Source: Chinchilla lanigera | Lineage: Eukaryota; Chordata; Mammalia; Rodentia; Chinchillidae | Length of the DNA: 64,000 nucleotides | Assembly: GCF_000276665.1 (NCBI RefSeq) | Contig: NW_004955447.1 | Span: 12,317,024-12,381,023, forward strand | Reading direction: 5' to 3' | Made by a program: the position numbers and the translations under genes | The notes under the pieces: generated by a model | What the model was told of the DNA's origin: nothing | What the model saw: the letters and a program-made list of their open reading frames with translations, nothing else | The model's database searches: none | Shown here: piece by piece, positions 23,111 to 34,275 of the stretch | Layout: every line of letters starts with the position of its first letter | How positions within the stretch are numbered: position 1 is the first letter of the stretch

Positions 23111-25700
23111 TACCAATCAAGCAAAAAAAAAAAGAAACTTGAATAGAGGAAACAATGTTATGCATGGAAGCTGTTTATCAGATGAATGGTTAAGCTTTAG
23201 TATGATTATCTATTCAGATCAAAGACCAGGACGTGAAACTATAGAGGTACCTATGTGTCAGCGGTTCCAGGTATGTGTATGTAGGAAGGACAGATAGGAC
23301 CTACCACACAGAACTGCCCAACTTGCACACCATGAGTAGTATCAGTACCTGCTTCATGAATCACACACGTTATGATTATTATTACTGTAGATGATTTCAG
23401 CCTCCAAGTATGGCTTCACCCAATGAGGTGTGACATATTCCACTTACAAACAAATAATCGCAAGAGAAGATACCACCATTTTAAATGGATGGAGCAAGTA
23501 AACAAATAAAGTGAGCATACCTAGGGTTGAAGAAGAAGATTTAAAGGGTCTTTGGCAAGATATTTGTGTTAATTTATTTTAAGATGACTTAAAAACTTCA
23601 AAAGTTTTATAAGCATAGAATCAAAAAAGAGTGGGAAAATGATGATATGTAGACTGATAAAACAAGAGATAGAGGATAATTCCTTCAAGACAAAAGAGTG
23701 AAATGAAATTTAATGAAGTGAAAAGTAATGTATCTGGTTTCTAACTGAATTTAACCGTTTTGAAAAGGGACATATTATATTGTAATTACTAGAACAAGGA
23801 GAACAATCAGAATTCAAAGAAAAATCTAGTAAAAAATATGAGCAAGGTCTGAGAATTAACTTACGCGCATCTAAGAGTACAAGTGTGTTGTAGGAGGAGA
23901 AATTTCACTTAAAGTTGTCAGTTAAGTGTCAATGGTTATTTAGTAAAACCCAATGCACACAAATTCAGAGAGCATAAATACAGTCCCCAGACTGGATAAA
24001 ATAGAGAGGAAATTTCTGGAAGACTGGTGCAAAGAAACAAGACACTAATCGGTGATTTTTAGGGAGTTACAATTATTGCAAAGTGTTGTATGGGTAATCA
24101 ATGCTTTGCTAGGAAATAATCAGGCATAGATTTTGTGTAACTAAAGAATGGGATAAGCAAAAATATATTTACAAGGAGCAGGAAACAGTTTTCTGAATAT
24201 TTACAATTTTGTATGTGTGTAGTGTAACTGTTGGTTTTAAGAAACCTAATAACAATGTCATAAAATGCAGGTATTGACATTTTTAACCCTATTAAATAAA
24301 TCTAATGAGCAAATTAGCAGGTTGTAATGTTAAATTTTTCTGAGGATTCTTTTTATATTTAGCTTTCTTTTTGTATAAAAGTAATTTTAATTAAGAGTGA
24401 ATGAATTAAATTAAATAAGTGAAAGTGTGAATAAACTTAATTAAGAGTAAATGAATTAAATGAGAATTATAAATTCTGGATGAATTTCAGAAATCCATTA
24501 TTGATGTTAGAATGCTCATAATTAGGGAAAAGAATGTAAAAATGAAATTGCTGATAAATTCAACACAAGGACATACATATATAAAATTCAACTCTTCATA
24601 AAGTTTCAGACACAATCCCAAAACAAACACACTTTAGTAAATAGAGTGGAAATTCTATTCTGTGAACTTCATATGGTTATAGCACTTACTTTGGCAGTGC
24701 TGATTACCATAAACTCATTATTTATTCATTGCACTTCTTAAATGTTCCAACACAAGTTGTAATAATTAATAATTATTCACAAGAACATGATTCTTCTGTT
24801 TGTTTTCCAATTATATACAAGCCACGATTGTCTTGCCTCTGTTCTGCCCTTTATTTTGCCACTGGGGATGAAGGGTTCTAAACTTCTTTCAGAAAATATA
24901 TTCTGTGTTTTATTGTTGCTATAGTTGGCTTTGTGAATACTTGCTATTTCTATGAAATGATGCTTATCATGTAAAAATGTTAAATATTAGTATCTTTATA
25001 GGATGACTATCTTTATATGTCATCGTATAATTCAGACTATTAAACAACCATGAGACCTGAAGCACTTTTTATTAGACCCAAAGAAATTCTTGCTCAGTTA
25101 CTTTGCTATTCTTTAAAACAAAAAGCATATTAAAAAAACTACCTTGAAATAAAGCTTTTTTTGTTGCTTGTATTCCTCCTTCAACAAACAATTCCTGAAT
25201 TTCTCAAGCTTTATTGTACAGCTATAAAATGCTTAAAGAAGAATACACCCTTTTAGCCTGCCTCCTGCTAGCTCTGCCTCTGTAATTGCATGTGTGGGAA
25301 AAGAACCCCTTCTTACTGTGTAAGCCACTTTTATTTCCTGCCTCACAATCCCTGGCAACTTGGAAAATATTTCTAGCATTAGAAGCTAAAATTCAATGGA
25401 TTCTCTGTACATCTTTTTTATTTTTTAATGGAACACAATAAACCTCTTTCTATTCAGCCTAACTAGAGAACAGAGTCTTTTATATTCAAGTGTACACCTT
25501 AAATCAATTTACCTGAACAAGCATGTTTATGGTTTATCTGTGGTTGCCACACGTTAAAAGTTGGTGTTAATGAACATTTTGCTAACATCAGGACAGAAAC
25601 AATGCTTGATATATTATGGAAAGAGTCTTCAGATTAATTTCTTACACTAAATTTCATGTAGGAGTGTTAATTTCTATGATCCGTACAATGCTGTCAAATG
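23111..25700. other. Non-coding stretch, no gene recognised
   Basis: AT-rich, stop-dense sequence with a short A-run at about 23125-23135. A 25-bp near-perfect direct repeat lies at 24387-24461 (listed separately). No protein-like frame or RNA gene was found. Confidence 0.55.
24387..24461. repeat. Tandem duplication, period 50 bp
   Basis: Two copies of a 25-base AT-rich block, ttaattaagagt(g/a)aatg followed by aattaaat, lie at 24387-24411 and 24437-24461 with one mismatch. The interval between them has drifted. Confidence 0.85.
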
Positions 25701-25710
25701 CACTGTTTCA

Positions 25711-25850
25711 CCGGGTGTGGTGGTGCATGCCTGTAAGCTGCAGGAGGATCGTTGCGAGTTCGAGACCAGCCTGGGCTGCAAAGTGAACTCAAAGCCAGCC
25801 AGAACTGCATAGTGAGACCCTGTCTCAAATCGACATAAAATAAAAGAACA
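25711..25850 (+). mobile_element. B1 SINE (with internal 29-bp duplication)
   Basis: The start ccgggtgtggtggtgcatgc and the end gagaccctgtctcaaa are classic B1. The middle carries two versions of the 'cagcc...gcatagtg' unit (gaccagcctgggctgcaaag, then gccagccagaactgcatagt), the duplication that marks B1 proper rather than proto-B1. About 15 bases of the left part (the 'taatcccagcactt' segment) are missing. Flanking near-duplications cactgtttca (25701-25710) and cactggttca (25851-25860) support a retroposed insertion. Confidence 0.9.
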
Positions 25851-26218
25851 CACTGGTTCATACAGGACAAGTGCAGGACATTTTTCCAAGGCCGTGAAAC
25901 AGATTTCCATAAGGTGTTGCTTGAAACAGTACACACTTGTATCACAGTTCCCCCATGCTCAGGAGTCAGAACCCAGCTCACAGGAGTTCTCTGCTCGGTC
26001 TGATACAACCATTGCAGAGGAGCTGGGAAGGGCAGTGCTCTGACCTACGGCTCATGGTCCACTTCTTTGCTCACATGGTTGGAAGCACAATTCTTTCCTT
26101 GCTTGCATCTCCAAGGTGAGCAGACTGGATTCTTCTAAGGCTGGAGTATTTCATACAAGGATCAGTTCATCAGGTCATAGCCACACAGGGTTTTTTCTGT
26201 TGTTTACACTAAACTGAT

Positions 26219-26331
26219 TGGGCTGAGGATTTAGCTCAGCAGCAAAGCGCCTACCTGGCAAGCGCAAGGTCGTGAGTTCCATTCCCGGTACCGGAGGAAA
26301 AACAAAAATTTTTAAAAATAAATAAATAAAA
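26219..26331 (+). mobile_element. ID SINE, well preserved, with 9-bp duplication
   Basis: It has a tRNA-like body with a clear A box (tagctcagcagc) and B box (gagttccattcc). It then runs into ggtaccggagg and an A-rich (TAAA)n tail. It is flanked by taaactgat at 26210-26218 and 26332-26340. It is close to the copies at 32.4 and 58.1 kb, so it belongs to a young local family. It is not a functional tRNA gene, because the acceptor stem and anticodon arm cannot be completed as in a real tRNA. Confidence 0.9.
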
Positions 26332-26340
26332 TAAACTGAT

Positions 26341-27874
26341 GATGAGATTTACTTCTGAAAAAAATCTTTTACATCTCTCATACATACTTCAAGAGGTTCA
26401 GAAAAGCTTGCACACCAGAGTGTGGAACACAATGGATCCATCTTTAAATTTTTCCTCCCACATATACCTTTATAGTAGTGCTCAAAATACTTGCAATCAT
26501 TTTAAAAGAATTATACTAAGAATATATACATACATGCACACTTTTAACAGGTTTCTGTGTACCTTCCATTGGAGAAATTTGGAGAACCATGTATATCTTC
26601 TGTTAGGCATATAAGAGCAGAAACAGCAAGAGACAGTTTTTTACTGTGTCTACTGTGAAGATTATTTTCATACTAAACTACCGAGAGATGTAAGGATGAG
26701 TTCTCCAACCATCTCTATTCCTTTTCTACTCCCTGTAGGCAGTTATGAAAAACCAGATGTTCTCTTAAATTAACTCCTTAATCTAGCCAAGCCAAAGCAC
26801 CTGTGTCTATGCTTCAATAAAGAAAAATTTCAATAGTTAAGTTATACATTATGATCATTAATCAACTTAAATATTTGTTTCTAATTTTATCTTCAGTGGG
26901 TGTTAGAGGATAAATTACTTTTAAAATGAGTAATTAGTAATTAAGAAAGAATTTCAAAGAGAATATCAAAGAAATACTCTAAATTTACTCAATATTATCC
27001 AAAGAAACTCAATTCAGTGTATAATTATCTAACACCTGGCATGCTAATAATAGTATCATTTTTTGTTCATGTATGTTTTAAGGCTAGCAAAGTTTTAAAA
27101 ACCAATAATTTTAATATTATTCAATTTTCAAAGTAGAAGTAGGAATTACTGAGTCATAACAGTTAAAAGGGCCAATATTCTATATTTTTAGTTTTTATTC
27201 AGAAATTGAAATAACAATGTTTTAAGGTCTTATCTAGTTCCAGCAAGGGTATCTATCTACCTACAGCATGTTTCTGAACTTCAAATGGATATTTCTTGAT
27301 AACTATAATTCTCAGACTCAGCTGGATTCCAAGATGTTCCAGACAGTATTAGGTTATTTTTTTATTCAAGGTAAAACAGACAATGCAATAATTAAGGATA
27401 GTACAAAATTGAAGAACTGTTTAAATATGTATATCTAACCCTAATCTATTGGTCCAATAAAAATTTCTCTGATTTCCCCAAATTTTGACTTATTGCTTAA
27501 ACTTTTCAGTAAATAAAATTTGTGCTACCTTGTAGGAAAAGAAAAGTAAATTCTAAGAAGTTGGGAGAAAACTCTTCTTTCTTATACTCTGTTTATCCAA
27601 GTAAAATATTCCTGTAATTGTGTGGTTGAAAGATCACAAGATTTTCTGTCAGTTTTACCTTTGGAGAATCACAATATGATCCTACTGTCTGGTACTCTAA
27701 ATTCATTTCAATTCTGTAGGTCTCCATTACCTTTCGTATAAATTGAAAGGTAGAGAAGCCTGCATTATATTTGGCCTGACCATCATTAAAGTTATGTGAA
27801 AATCACATCATAATGTCTGGCCCATAGAGTGTAGTCAAGAATGTTTTTCTCCCATGTTGTACCTCTTCCAACTT
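26341..27874. other. Non-coding stretch, no gene recognised
   Basis: AT-rich. A 91-codon plus-strand frame at 26339-26614 has no recognisable motif. No repeat could be classified. Confidence 0.55.
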
Positions 27875-28250
27875 TGTTATGGTTTATTTGTAGATGTCCC
27901 TCCCAAGCCTCATGTGCTCCTACCTGGGTTTTTTGTAAGGTGATGGGATCATGGGCATGTGATAGGCACACATCAATGGATTAGCCCACCCAGGATTTTG
28001 TAGTTAAATGTGGGAGGTAAAGCCTGGTCAGAGACCTGACCCATGAGATTTTATCTCCCTCACCTTCTCTCTCCTTCCTGCTATGCCATGCGTGATTTTT
28101 CCCCTGCAGTACCTCTCCACCATGCTGCCCTACTTTGCAGCCAGCCTACTATGGACCAAACCTCCACAAACTGTGAGCCAAAATAAATCTCCCCTTCCTC
28201 AACCTGTGGGCATCAGGTTCTTTGTCTGATCACCAAAAAAAGTAAGAATC
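27875..28250 (+). mobile_element. MaLR-type LTR (plus orientation)
   Basis: It starts with tgttatggtttatttgtaga and a phrase like cccaagcctcatgtgctcc, as MaLR LTRs do. It ends with the typical aaactgtgagccaaaataaa, containing the polyadenylation signal, and then caggttctttgtctgatcac. It is about 375 bp long, as expected for this group, and no internal gag-like remnant follows. It is a solo LTR; its exact right end is uncertain. Confidence 0.8.
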
Positions 28251-28269
28251 CTCTGTCCTCCTTTCTTCT

Positions 28270-29500
28270 TTTTTTCTCATTTTTAAGAAAACTTTATTGA
28301 GACATAATTCACAAAATTCACCCTTTTAAAATGTGTAACTAAATAGTACATAATTTTAATGTATTTGTAAATTTTGGCAGCCATCATGATTTAAGTTTAG
28401 AATGATTCCATCACCTCTGAGAGAAAGTTAGTTGGCACACCCATCTCCCCGTCACCAGACTACCTCTAACTTCCTGTTAAATTCCACAGATTTCCCAATT
28501 TTGAATGTTATGTGTAAATGGAATCGTATATGGCATTTTGTGGTTGACTTCTTTCACATAAAATAATGTCTTGAAAGTTCTTTTGTATGCATAGCATGCA
28601 TCAGTGATTCTTTCTTTTTGTGGTTGGATAGTATTTGGATGTACAACATTTACTCATCCATTCAGCCACTGATGGACATTTGGGCTTTTTCAGACGTTCT
28701 AGCCAGTATGAAAATGCTACTATTGACTCTCTGGTTAAAGCTGTTGCATAATTATGTGCTTTTGCTTTTGTTTGGTATATCTCAAGGAGTACAATCCTGA
28801 GTCATATGTTACTTGCTTTTTTTCCAGAACTATACAAATGTTTGTCAAAGTGTCTGCATGTTTTGACTCCAAACAGTTACGATGGGGGTTTCCCACTTCT
28901 CAGATGCTAGCATTTGTTTTTACAGGCTGAGCATCCCTTACCTGAAAACCCAAAATCCAAAGTGCTCCAAAATCCAAACGGGTTTTATTCCAGTCACAAA
29001 ACCACAAGTTTTCATTATCTATCTGATGTCACTTAACAGGTTTGAAACAAAATGCAACTGAACTAAATATATTGTATAAAAGCATCATCAGGTCGCTTGC
29101 ACAAGATGTATGTATCAGTGCATCCATGTTTACACTTGGAATCCACCTACAAGATTTCATTATTTGTATGCAAAGATTCCAAAATCAGAAAAAAAAAAAA
29201 AAAGGTGAAATCTGAAACTCTTCTGGTTCCAAGGATTTCAGATGAAACCTTTTCAACTTCTCTCTGCATTTTAATGTAGATTTTCAAATAGGTTCATGGG
29301 CCTTATATTCCTTTTCCTTTCCTTTTTCCATTATTATTTGATTAGATTTTATTATTGCATTTGAGATATTCCTTACAGATCCTGTATATCAGTGTCTTAC
29401 CAGGCATATAATTTGCAAATATTTTCTCCTATTTTAAGTTATATTTGTACATTTTTGTGTCATTTGTAGCAAAATTTTTTCATATTCTGTAAAAACTAGT
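28270..29500 (-). mobile_element. Ancient L1 (L1M-type) 3' fragment, interrupted
   Basis: On the plus strand it has the reversed 3' end of old mammalian L1s in order: aactttattgagacataattcac, ttaaaatgtgtaac, catttactcatccattcagc, gatggacatttgggctt, gtcatatgttac. After a 340-bp interruption by a DNA transposon it resumes with gcatataatttgcaaatatt and ttctcctatttta. No open frame survives. The orientation is minus. Confidence 0.8.
28923..29262. mobile_element. Tigger-type DNA transposon fossil (MER44/Tigger7-like)
   Basis: The left end caggctgagcatcccttacc and the following aaaatccaaagtgctccaaa are characteristic of a Tigger/pogo-class terminal repeat. It is preceded by TA (28921-28922), the target of this superfamily. 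The right end (gttccaaggatttcagatga, then ttttcaacttc) is a decayed inverted copy. The middle includes a 15-base A-run near 29190. No transposase frame remains. It splits the L1M fragment and so inserted after it. Confidence 0.65.
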
Positions 29501-30070
29501 AAATCTTTTTTTTCTTCTATTTTTTCATTGGTATTGGTATAATAAGTTCAATCCAAAGAGCACTGTCTGGAAAACAGAAAAAAGTAAAGAAATCTGATGA
29601 ACACTATCTCAGTCAGTCAATATCAACAGTAAGAACTCATGCTGGTAAATTGTTATGATGGGATGGAAGTTTTTACTTCTGTAGTCTTCCTCTCAAAAGT
29701 CATAGTATTCTATCATGAGAAAGATATTAGGCACATCAAAGTTATGAAATGTCCTAGAAAATACCTGACCTTTATTCTTCAATGCTGTTAATGCCATTAA
29801 ATAAGGAAACTCGGTCTCCATCTTCAACAGGGAAGAACTTAAGGAGACATGATCTCCAAACGTAATGCGGCTTGTGTAGGATTCTGGACCATGGTATCCT
29901 GCATGGAGTGCTGGACCACAGCACCCTACATGGGTTCCTGGTCACAAACAGGACCTCACATGAAAACTGAGAAAACCCAAAGACTACATATACTTCATTT
30001 AATAACAACATATCATCACTGTTTCATTAACGGTAATAAATGCACCAAATTACATGGCAATATTGATAGC
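29501..30070. other. Non-coding stretch, no gene recognised
   Basis: No repeat or gene could be classified. Overlapping frames at 29772-30011 (minus) and 29849-30124 (plus) include a run of ccatggtatcctgcatgg-type sequence with local self-similarity (tgga / gcatgga / acatggg), and no protein family is apparent. Confidence 0.5.
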
Positions 30071-30143
30071 AGGGGATGGAAGAGGGTGCATCTCAGTAGA
30101 CGAGCCTATGCTTGGCATCTGTGAGGCCCTGGGATCAGTCTTT
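30071..30143 (+). mobile_element. Old ID-like SINE
   Basis: The core ggtgcatctcagtagacgag, then gcttggcatctgtgaggccc and tgggatcagtcttt, fits an ID body (A box, linker, B box) with many substitutions. No clean tail or duplication is seen. Confidence 0.6.
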
Positions 30144-31567
30144 TAGTAACCGTCCTCCCAAATGAGGAAAACTTGGCAAAATACCTAGAGAGACTGTGAT
30201 ATTGCAATGATTTTTTCTACGAACTGGAGACTAAAGTACATTTAAGACAAAAATATTAATTTGTAATTAATTTTTTCATGTTAATTGCATTCTATCCATG
30301 AAGCATGAGAAATAAAATAGCCTTTAGGCAAAATGCTACAAATTGTTCAAGTATGTTTAAGGATTGTACGCTTCCAAAGGAGAAAGAGTGCACATTTGTG
30401 GAACAAATACTTGGTTCTCTTGAATTGCCAGGGCCTGTGTGTGGACCACACCGAACCTGAGAAACTGCTAAGGACGGAACTGATTAACCTCCTAATTCTG
30501 GGACTTTACTTCCAAGAAGTAAAGTCCAAATTTCTCAAGGTGAAGAGCCAAGAAAAATCCCTTCCTGTTTCCAGTTTCATTAGCTTTCGTAATTAACTAA
30601 GTCTACAATTACATTCAGGTATCAGGATAAAGCTAAACTTCAGTCAATAGTAGCTAAATAATTACACTTATGTATTGAAATAATACAGAAGGCTTCACAT
30701 ATATATATGAATTTCTCTCCAAACATTAAAAATATTGTGACTGAAAATTGTGTATATGTATGAGCATTTTGTCTATCATTCAAGAGTTCATTAAAAATTT
30801 CAAAATTAAACTGTGGAAAGCATTCCTATGCATATACTGTCTCAGATACTTGTGTCTACAAAAAGGAGAGAAATAGTATAAAATAAAAACCAGTCTTTCT
30901 AGTACAGCTTCTCAAAATTTAACCACTCTTGCCGTCTTTTTCTGTTTTCAAGCAAATTAATGCATATAAATCTATCAAACGCTTTTCAATGGTTCAGATT
31001 GAAGTTTAAGAATTATTTCACCAACTCCTGCTATGTGTAAGGAAACAAAATGTTACTCTGTCTCAGAAGAGCAGGTTTTTCTACTCATAGTTTACATTGA
31101 GGCTATTGAGTCTGAGGGAATTTACTGAGGCATTTAGACTTAAGGAGTGATCACCGGGGAACCCTGCTTCCAGCCAAGTACCTTTCTTTCTTTCATCCCC
31201 TACTCCCTACTGAGGCAGCCTGTTGGATAAAAGCGAGGTAACTCTACAAAAGCAAGGAGTGATCTCCTCACAGGAAGAGAGAGGAGGAGCTGAGTGATGC
31301 TGCTCACACAAGCAGACTGATTAGAGCTAATTGTGCAACTAATGCATTCTTTCTAACTTCTTGGCTATGCATTTCAAGTTTCCTTATTGAGCTATGAAGT
31401 AACCACAATTATTCACTTTTTAGATGACACCAATTTTGCTTTTCTTCTAAATGTGTAATATAAAAGCCTTTGGCTGAGAGGATTATTTTTGTTTGTTTTC
31501 TTCTGCCTTTTTTTCCTTACTTATTTGAGTTGTATGAACTTAAGTAATACAGGGTCCTAAGTACATA
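30144..31567. other. Non-coding stretch, no gene recognised
   Basis: An 87-codon plus-strand frame at 30333-30596 shows no family signature and no splice context. There is a G/A-rich patch around 31255-31300. Nothing else can be supported. Confidence 0.5.
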
Positions 31568-31942
31568 CAGAGTCTGCCAAGAAAATGTATGCACACTTCA
31601 GGAAAAGAAAAACTTGTATAAATATTGTAATGTTAAATTTATTGAGATGTCATGAGATTAACAGATGTTACCTTTGGCCTCTACAATTACAAGAGGGGCT
31701 CAAAGTGGTAGTCAGAAGCTTCTAGACATTTATTAGTGTGCTGAACTGCTGCTTGGGTAACCTTAAACATTGAGATTACTGCACATGCATTTTTAATTTC
31801 TCTAAGATCTGGTAGTGGGTGGGTTTTCCACAAAGTACAACATCCTGTCAGGCTTCCCACATGAGGATAACACCATCTCTTTAAAAACATCATATCACTT
31901 TTCCTTTCCTCAAGTGTGTGTACATATTTTTAGTGGACTTTG
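31568..31942 (-). mobile_element. Mariner-like DNA transposon, 375 bp, internally deleted
   Basis: The left end, cagagtctgccaagaaaatg then tatgcacac, and the reverse of the right end, caaagtccactaaaaatatg then tacacacac, match over roughly 35 bases, giving imperfect terminal inverted repeats. TA dinucleotides flank both ends (31566-31567 and 31943-31944), which is the hallmark of Tc1/mariner insertion. Inside, the minus strand keeps the C-terminal end of a transposase. The element is far shorter than the 1.3 kb of an autonomous mariner, so it is a non-autonomous deletion derivative. Confidence 0.72.
31687..31893 (-). pseudogene. Mariner transposase C-terminal remnant
   Basis: A 68-codon minus-strand frame ends in DYHFEPLL, which resembles the H-[IF]-E-x-L-L C-terminus common in mariner transposases. 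The region upstream does not preserve the catalytic D,D(34)D core. It sits inside the inverted-repeat-bounded element described separately. The residual open frame is likely chance preservation. Confidence 0.5.
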
Positions 31943-32357
31943 TACACATAATGACAAACTCAGGACCTTTGATTAATAACTCTATTTCCAAATTTTTACA
32001 GTAAGGAAAGATGGAGGTGTATATTATATAACATTATAAATATTAATGGCTAACATGAAAACTATTTCCAAATATCATACAAACAGTGGTACTTATATTA
32101 CATTTTCCCAAATGTCTAATATTTATTAAGGTAATATCTTGAATGAATATATTTGACATAGGCTAGAGCTGAAAGACACAATGAGGTTCAAATTTGCGTT
32201 TTAATATTGAACTATCTTATCTGTTACAATGAAATAATTCACATGTGTATACCTCCTGGAAAAATAACAATACATAATTGGTTGGAAAACAATGAACCAT
32301 TTTGTTTTTCTTTTAATGTTCCTGGAAAAGTTTACAAACTGTTTTACTTCACATCAT

Positions 32358-32372
32358 TCCCTTACTATTTAT
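32358..32372. repeat. Duplication flanking a retroposed LTR piece, left copy
   Basis: tcccttactatttat here and tccctttactatttat at 32637-32652 differ by a single inserted T. A 15-base duplication suits LINE-type insertion and is too long for an LTR retrovirus-type integration. Confidence 0.75.
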
Positions 32373-32636
32373 TTATTTATTTTCTTAAGGAAGGAAAGGT
32401 TTATTTTTTTTTTATTTTTTTATTTTTTGGTTTTTCTCCGGTACCGGGAACCGAACTCACGACCTTGTGCTTGCCAGGCAGGCGCTTTGCCGCTGAGCTA
32501 AATCCCCAGCCCCCAAGGAAAGGTTTATTTAGCTCACCGTATGTGGAGATTTCCGTGCATAATCAGCTGGCTCCAAGGCAGGGTGGCGTGGCAGAAGAGC
32601 AACAGTTTATGGCAGCGGAAGACAACAAAAACAAAA
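32373..32636 (-). mobile_element. Retroposed MaLR LTR transcript fragment (with nested ID)
   Basis: Minus-strand sequence matches the 3' half of the MaLR LTR seen at 48.3-48.7 kb (ctgccttggagccagctgat, then gagctaaataaacctttcct). The 48-kb LTR continues past the AATAAA signal into 'ttctgggtgg'. This copy stops about 15 bases after the signal and runs into an A-rich tail (aagaaaataaataaat). Flanking 15-bp duplications and 5' truncation make it look like a polyadenylated LTR transcript copied back by L1 machinery. An ID SINE sits inside at 32407-32514. Confidence 0.65.
32407..32514 (-). mobile_element. ID SINE, young, with 16-bp duplication
   Basis: The reversed ID body has a B-box region (ggaaccgaactcacgacc) and an A-box region (gccgctgagctaaatccc), ending in ccagcccc. 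A T-rich tail lies to its left. The flanking sequence aaggaaaggtttattt is exactly duplicated at 32391-32406 and 32515-32530. It is inserted within the retroposed LTR piece, so it is younger than that event. Confidence 0.92.
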
Positions 32637-32689
32637 TCCCTTTACTATTTATAAGGAGCCTTTTTCAGAGTTGTGCATCAGCCCTAGCT

Positions 32690-32800
32690 CCATTGCTCAG
32701 CTGCTAGGAAACCCTGGACATCTTTATCTATTTGGGTTCAGTTTCCTCATCTGTAAAATACCAATATAGTAATAATACATTTGCAGCAAAGTCAGAAAAT
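32690..32800 (-). mobile_element. MIR fragment
   Basis: The phrase gttcagtttcctcatctgta followed by aaatacc and ataataat is the reversed core of MIR, an ancient tRNA-derived mammalian SINE. The edges are unclear. Confidence 0.65.
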
Positions 32801-34169
32801 GCAATGCATCTACATTCTACATTAAAGTCTACCAGGAAGTGTTTTTGCTCTGTCTTTCATCTGATTTCAGAAAGTGAAAAAGAAGGAATAAGAAGAGGGG
32901 AAATGAAGAAATAATCCAGCCTGAATTTGAAGTTAAAGGTTAGATGGACATTGGTACCAACACTTGTTTATGTATAAAAACAAAGCACCTGGAGACATTT
33001 GATCTTCTTGTTAGGATACCACATTCACAAGTCACTTATTCATATGGAAATTCCCACATAATTAATGCTAATGCTTATTCCAATTTATTTCACTATTCAG
33101 ATCCAGTCTCTGGTGAACTTTGTTTCTATCCTTTCATAGCTGAAGTCTTTTAAATTTATCTTCTCAAGACTTTAAAAATGAGATGACTTTACTAATTTAA
33201 TGGAGCTGAAGCACAGAGTAAGTAAGAGGGTTAATTAATTTGGGGGCATTCAAGCTTTATTTTTGATAAAGTAAAAGGTAAATATGAAGCTAAAGTAAAA
33301 CTGCTTGATCAGAGTGGAGCAATTTTAAGTGTGCTAACTAATTAGTTTAGAAACCTGTTCTAGGTTTGTCAGTGTGTAGAAGACTCTAAGCCCAGTTGTG
33401 TAGAATGAATCTTAACTGTATACCTAAAACCACAATTTGTTACCAGTGATTGACTGGAAATATGTTGTCACTTATGTGTGCACTCTGATCGTTTGCTACC
33501 CGAGATTTGGCAATTTACTTGTTGAAGTTATATTTCATATCATTTAGATTTTAAAATTTCTCTCTCAAAGTTTCTGAGTCTTCTTATATAAATTGTTCAA
33601 AAAACTTTGTAAGAGGCAATTTTAACTATTTGAACACTTAAAATAGACTTGCACTGGAAAATATGTCAAAGTTAAAAAAATTATTCAGTGCATATATAAG
33701 TTCATTAAATTCTTTAATTAAATTTTGTACTGTATCTTAGTGTTCTAAGTCTTTGGTATGGTAGGGTATGGAAATTGGAAGTCTTTGACCCACTGAAATA
33801 TCTGAGCACCCACCATAGTAGAATCAAACCAGTACATTTTGGTATAGTTTAATATCAAGTGCACAATATCGCCTCTGAAATACACTTGATAAACATTGTT
33901 TAACATCAGTGTACCCAGTTTTTCAAATCTATCTTCAAGTTGACATTAAAAATCAGGAAAATCAACAATTTAAATACAAGAAAAATCAATCAGACCAATT
34001 GAGAAGATGGAACCTTTTACAGGATGATTGTTCAAGTCAGAAATTTAGTACCACAAAAAAATGAGACATTGTTTATATTAAAGAAATGTATGGAACATCA
34101 CAGTCCAATATAATGTATCTAATTTGTCAGATACTTTTCAAAATTATTACATACTTTCTGAATATGATG
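32801..34169. other. Non-coding stretch, no gene recognised
   Basis: AT-rich with dense stops. A possible MIR-like phrase lies near 33180-33230 (gagctgaagcacagagtaag), too weak to call. No coding signal was seen. Confidence 0.5.
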
Positions 34170-34275
34170 ATCACATTTACTTTAGGGAGTTAGCATGTAC
34201 ATAATACATCTCAATTCTTTTTCCTTTCCTCTTCCTGTGCTCTCCCTCCAGTTCTAGATCCCCTTCTCATTAGAT
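34170..34275 (-). mobile_element. L1 3'-UTR scrap
   Basis: gcatgtacataatacatctc followed by C/T-rich ctttcctcttcctgtgctct matches the order of motifs in the L1 3' UTRs at 11.4 and 21.9 kb. It is short and has no coding part. Confidence 0.55.

Noticed and set aside
25711..25850. Internal duplication in B1 copies considered as novel
   Set aside because: The 29-bp internal duplication is a known property of B1 proper compared with proto-B1.
26219..26300. Possible tRNA gene because of good A and B boxes
   Set aside because: The full cloverleaf cannot be completed, and the tail and duplication identify an ID SINE.
32207..32707. 166-codon plus-strand open frame, the longest free of N
   Set aside because: It runs through a MaLR-derived piece and an ID SINE in antisense; the peptide is repeat-derived and resembles no protein.
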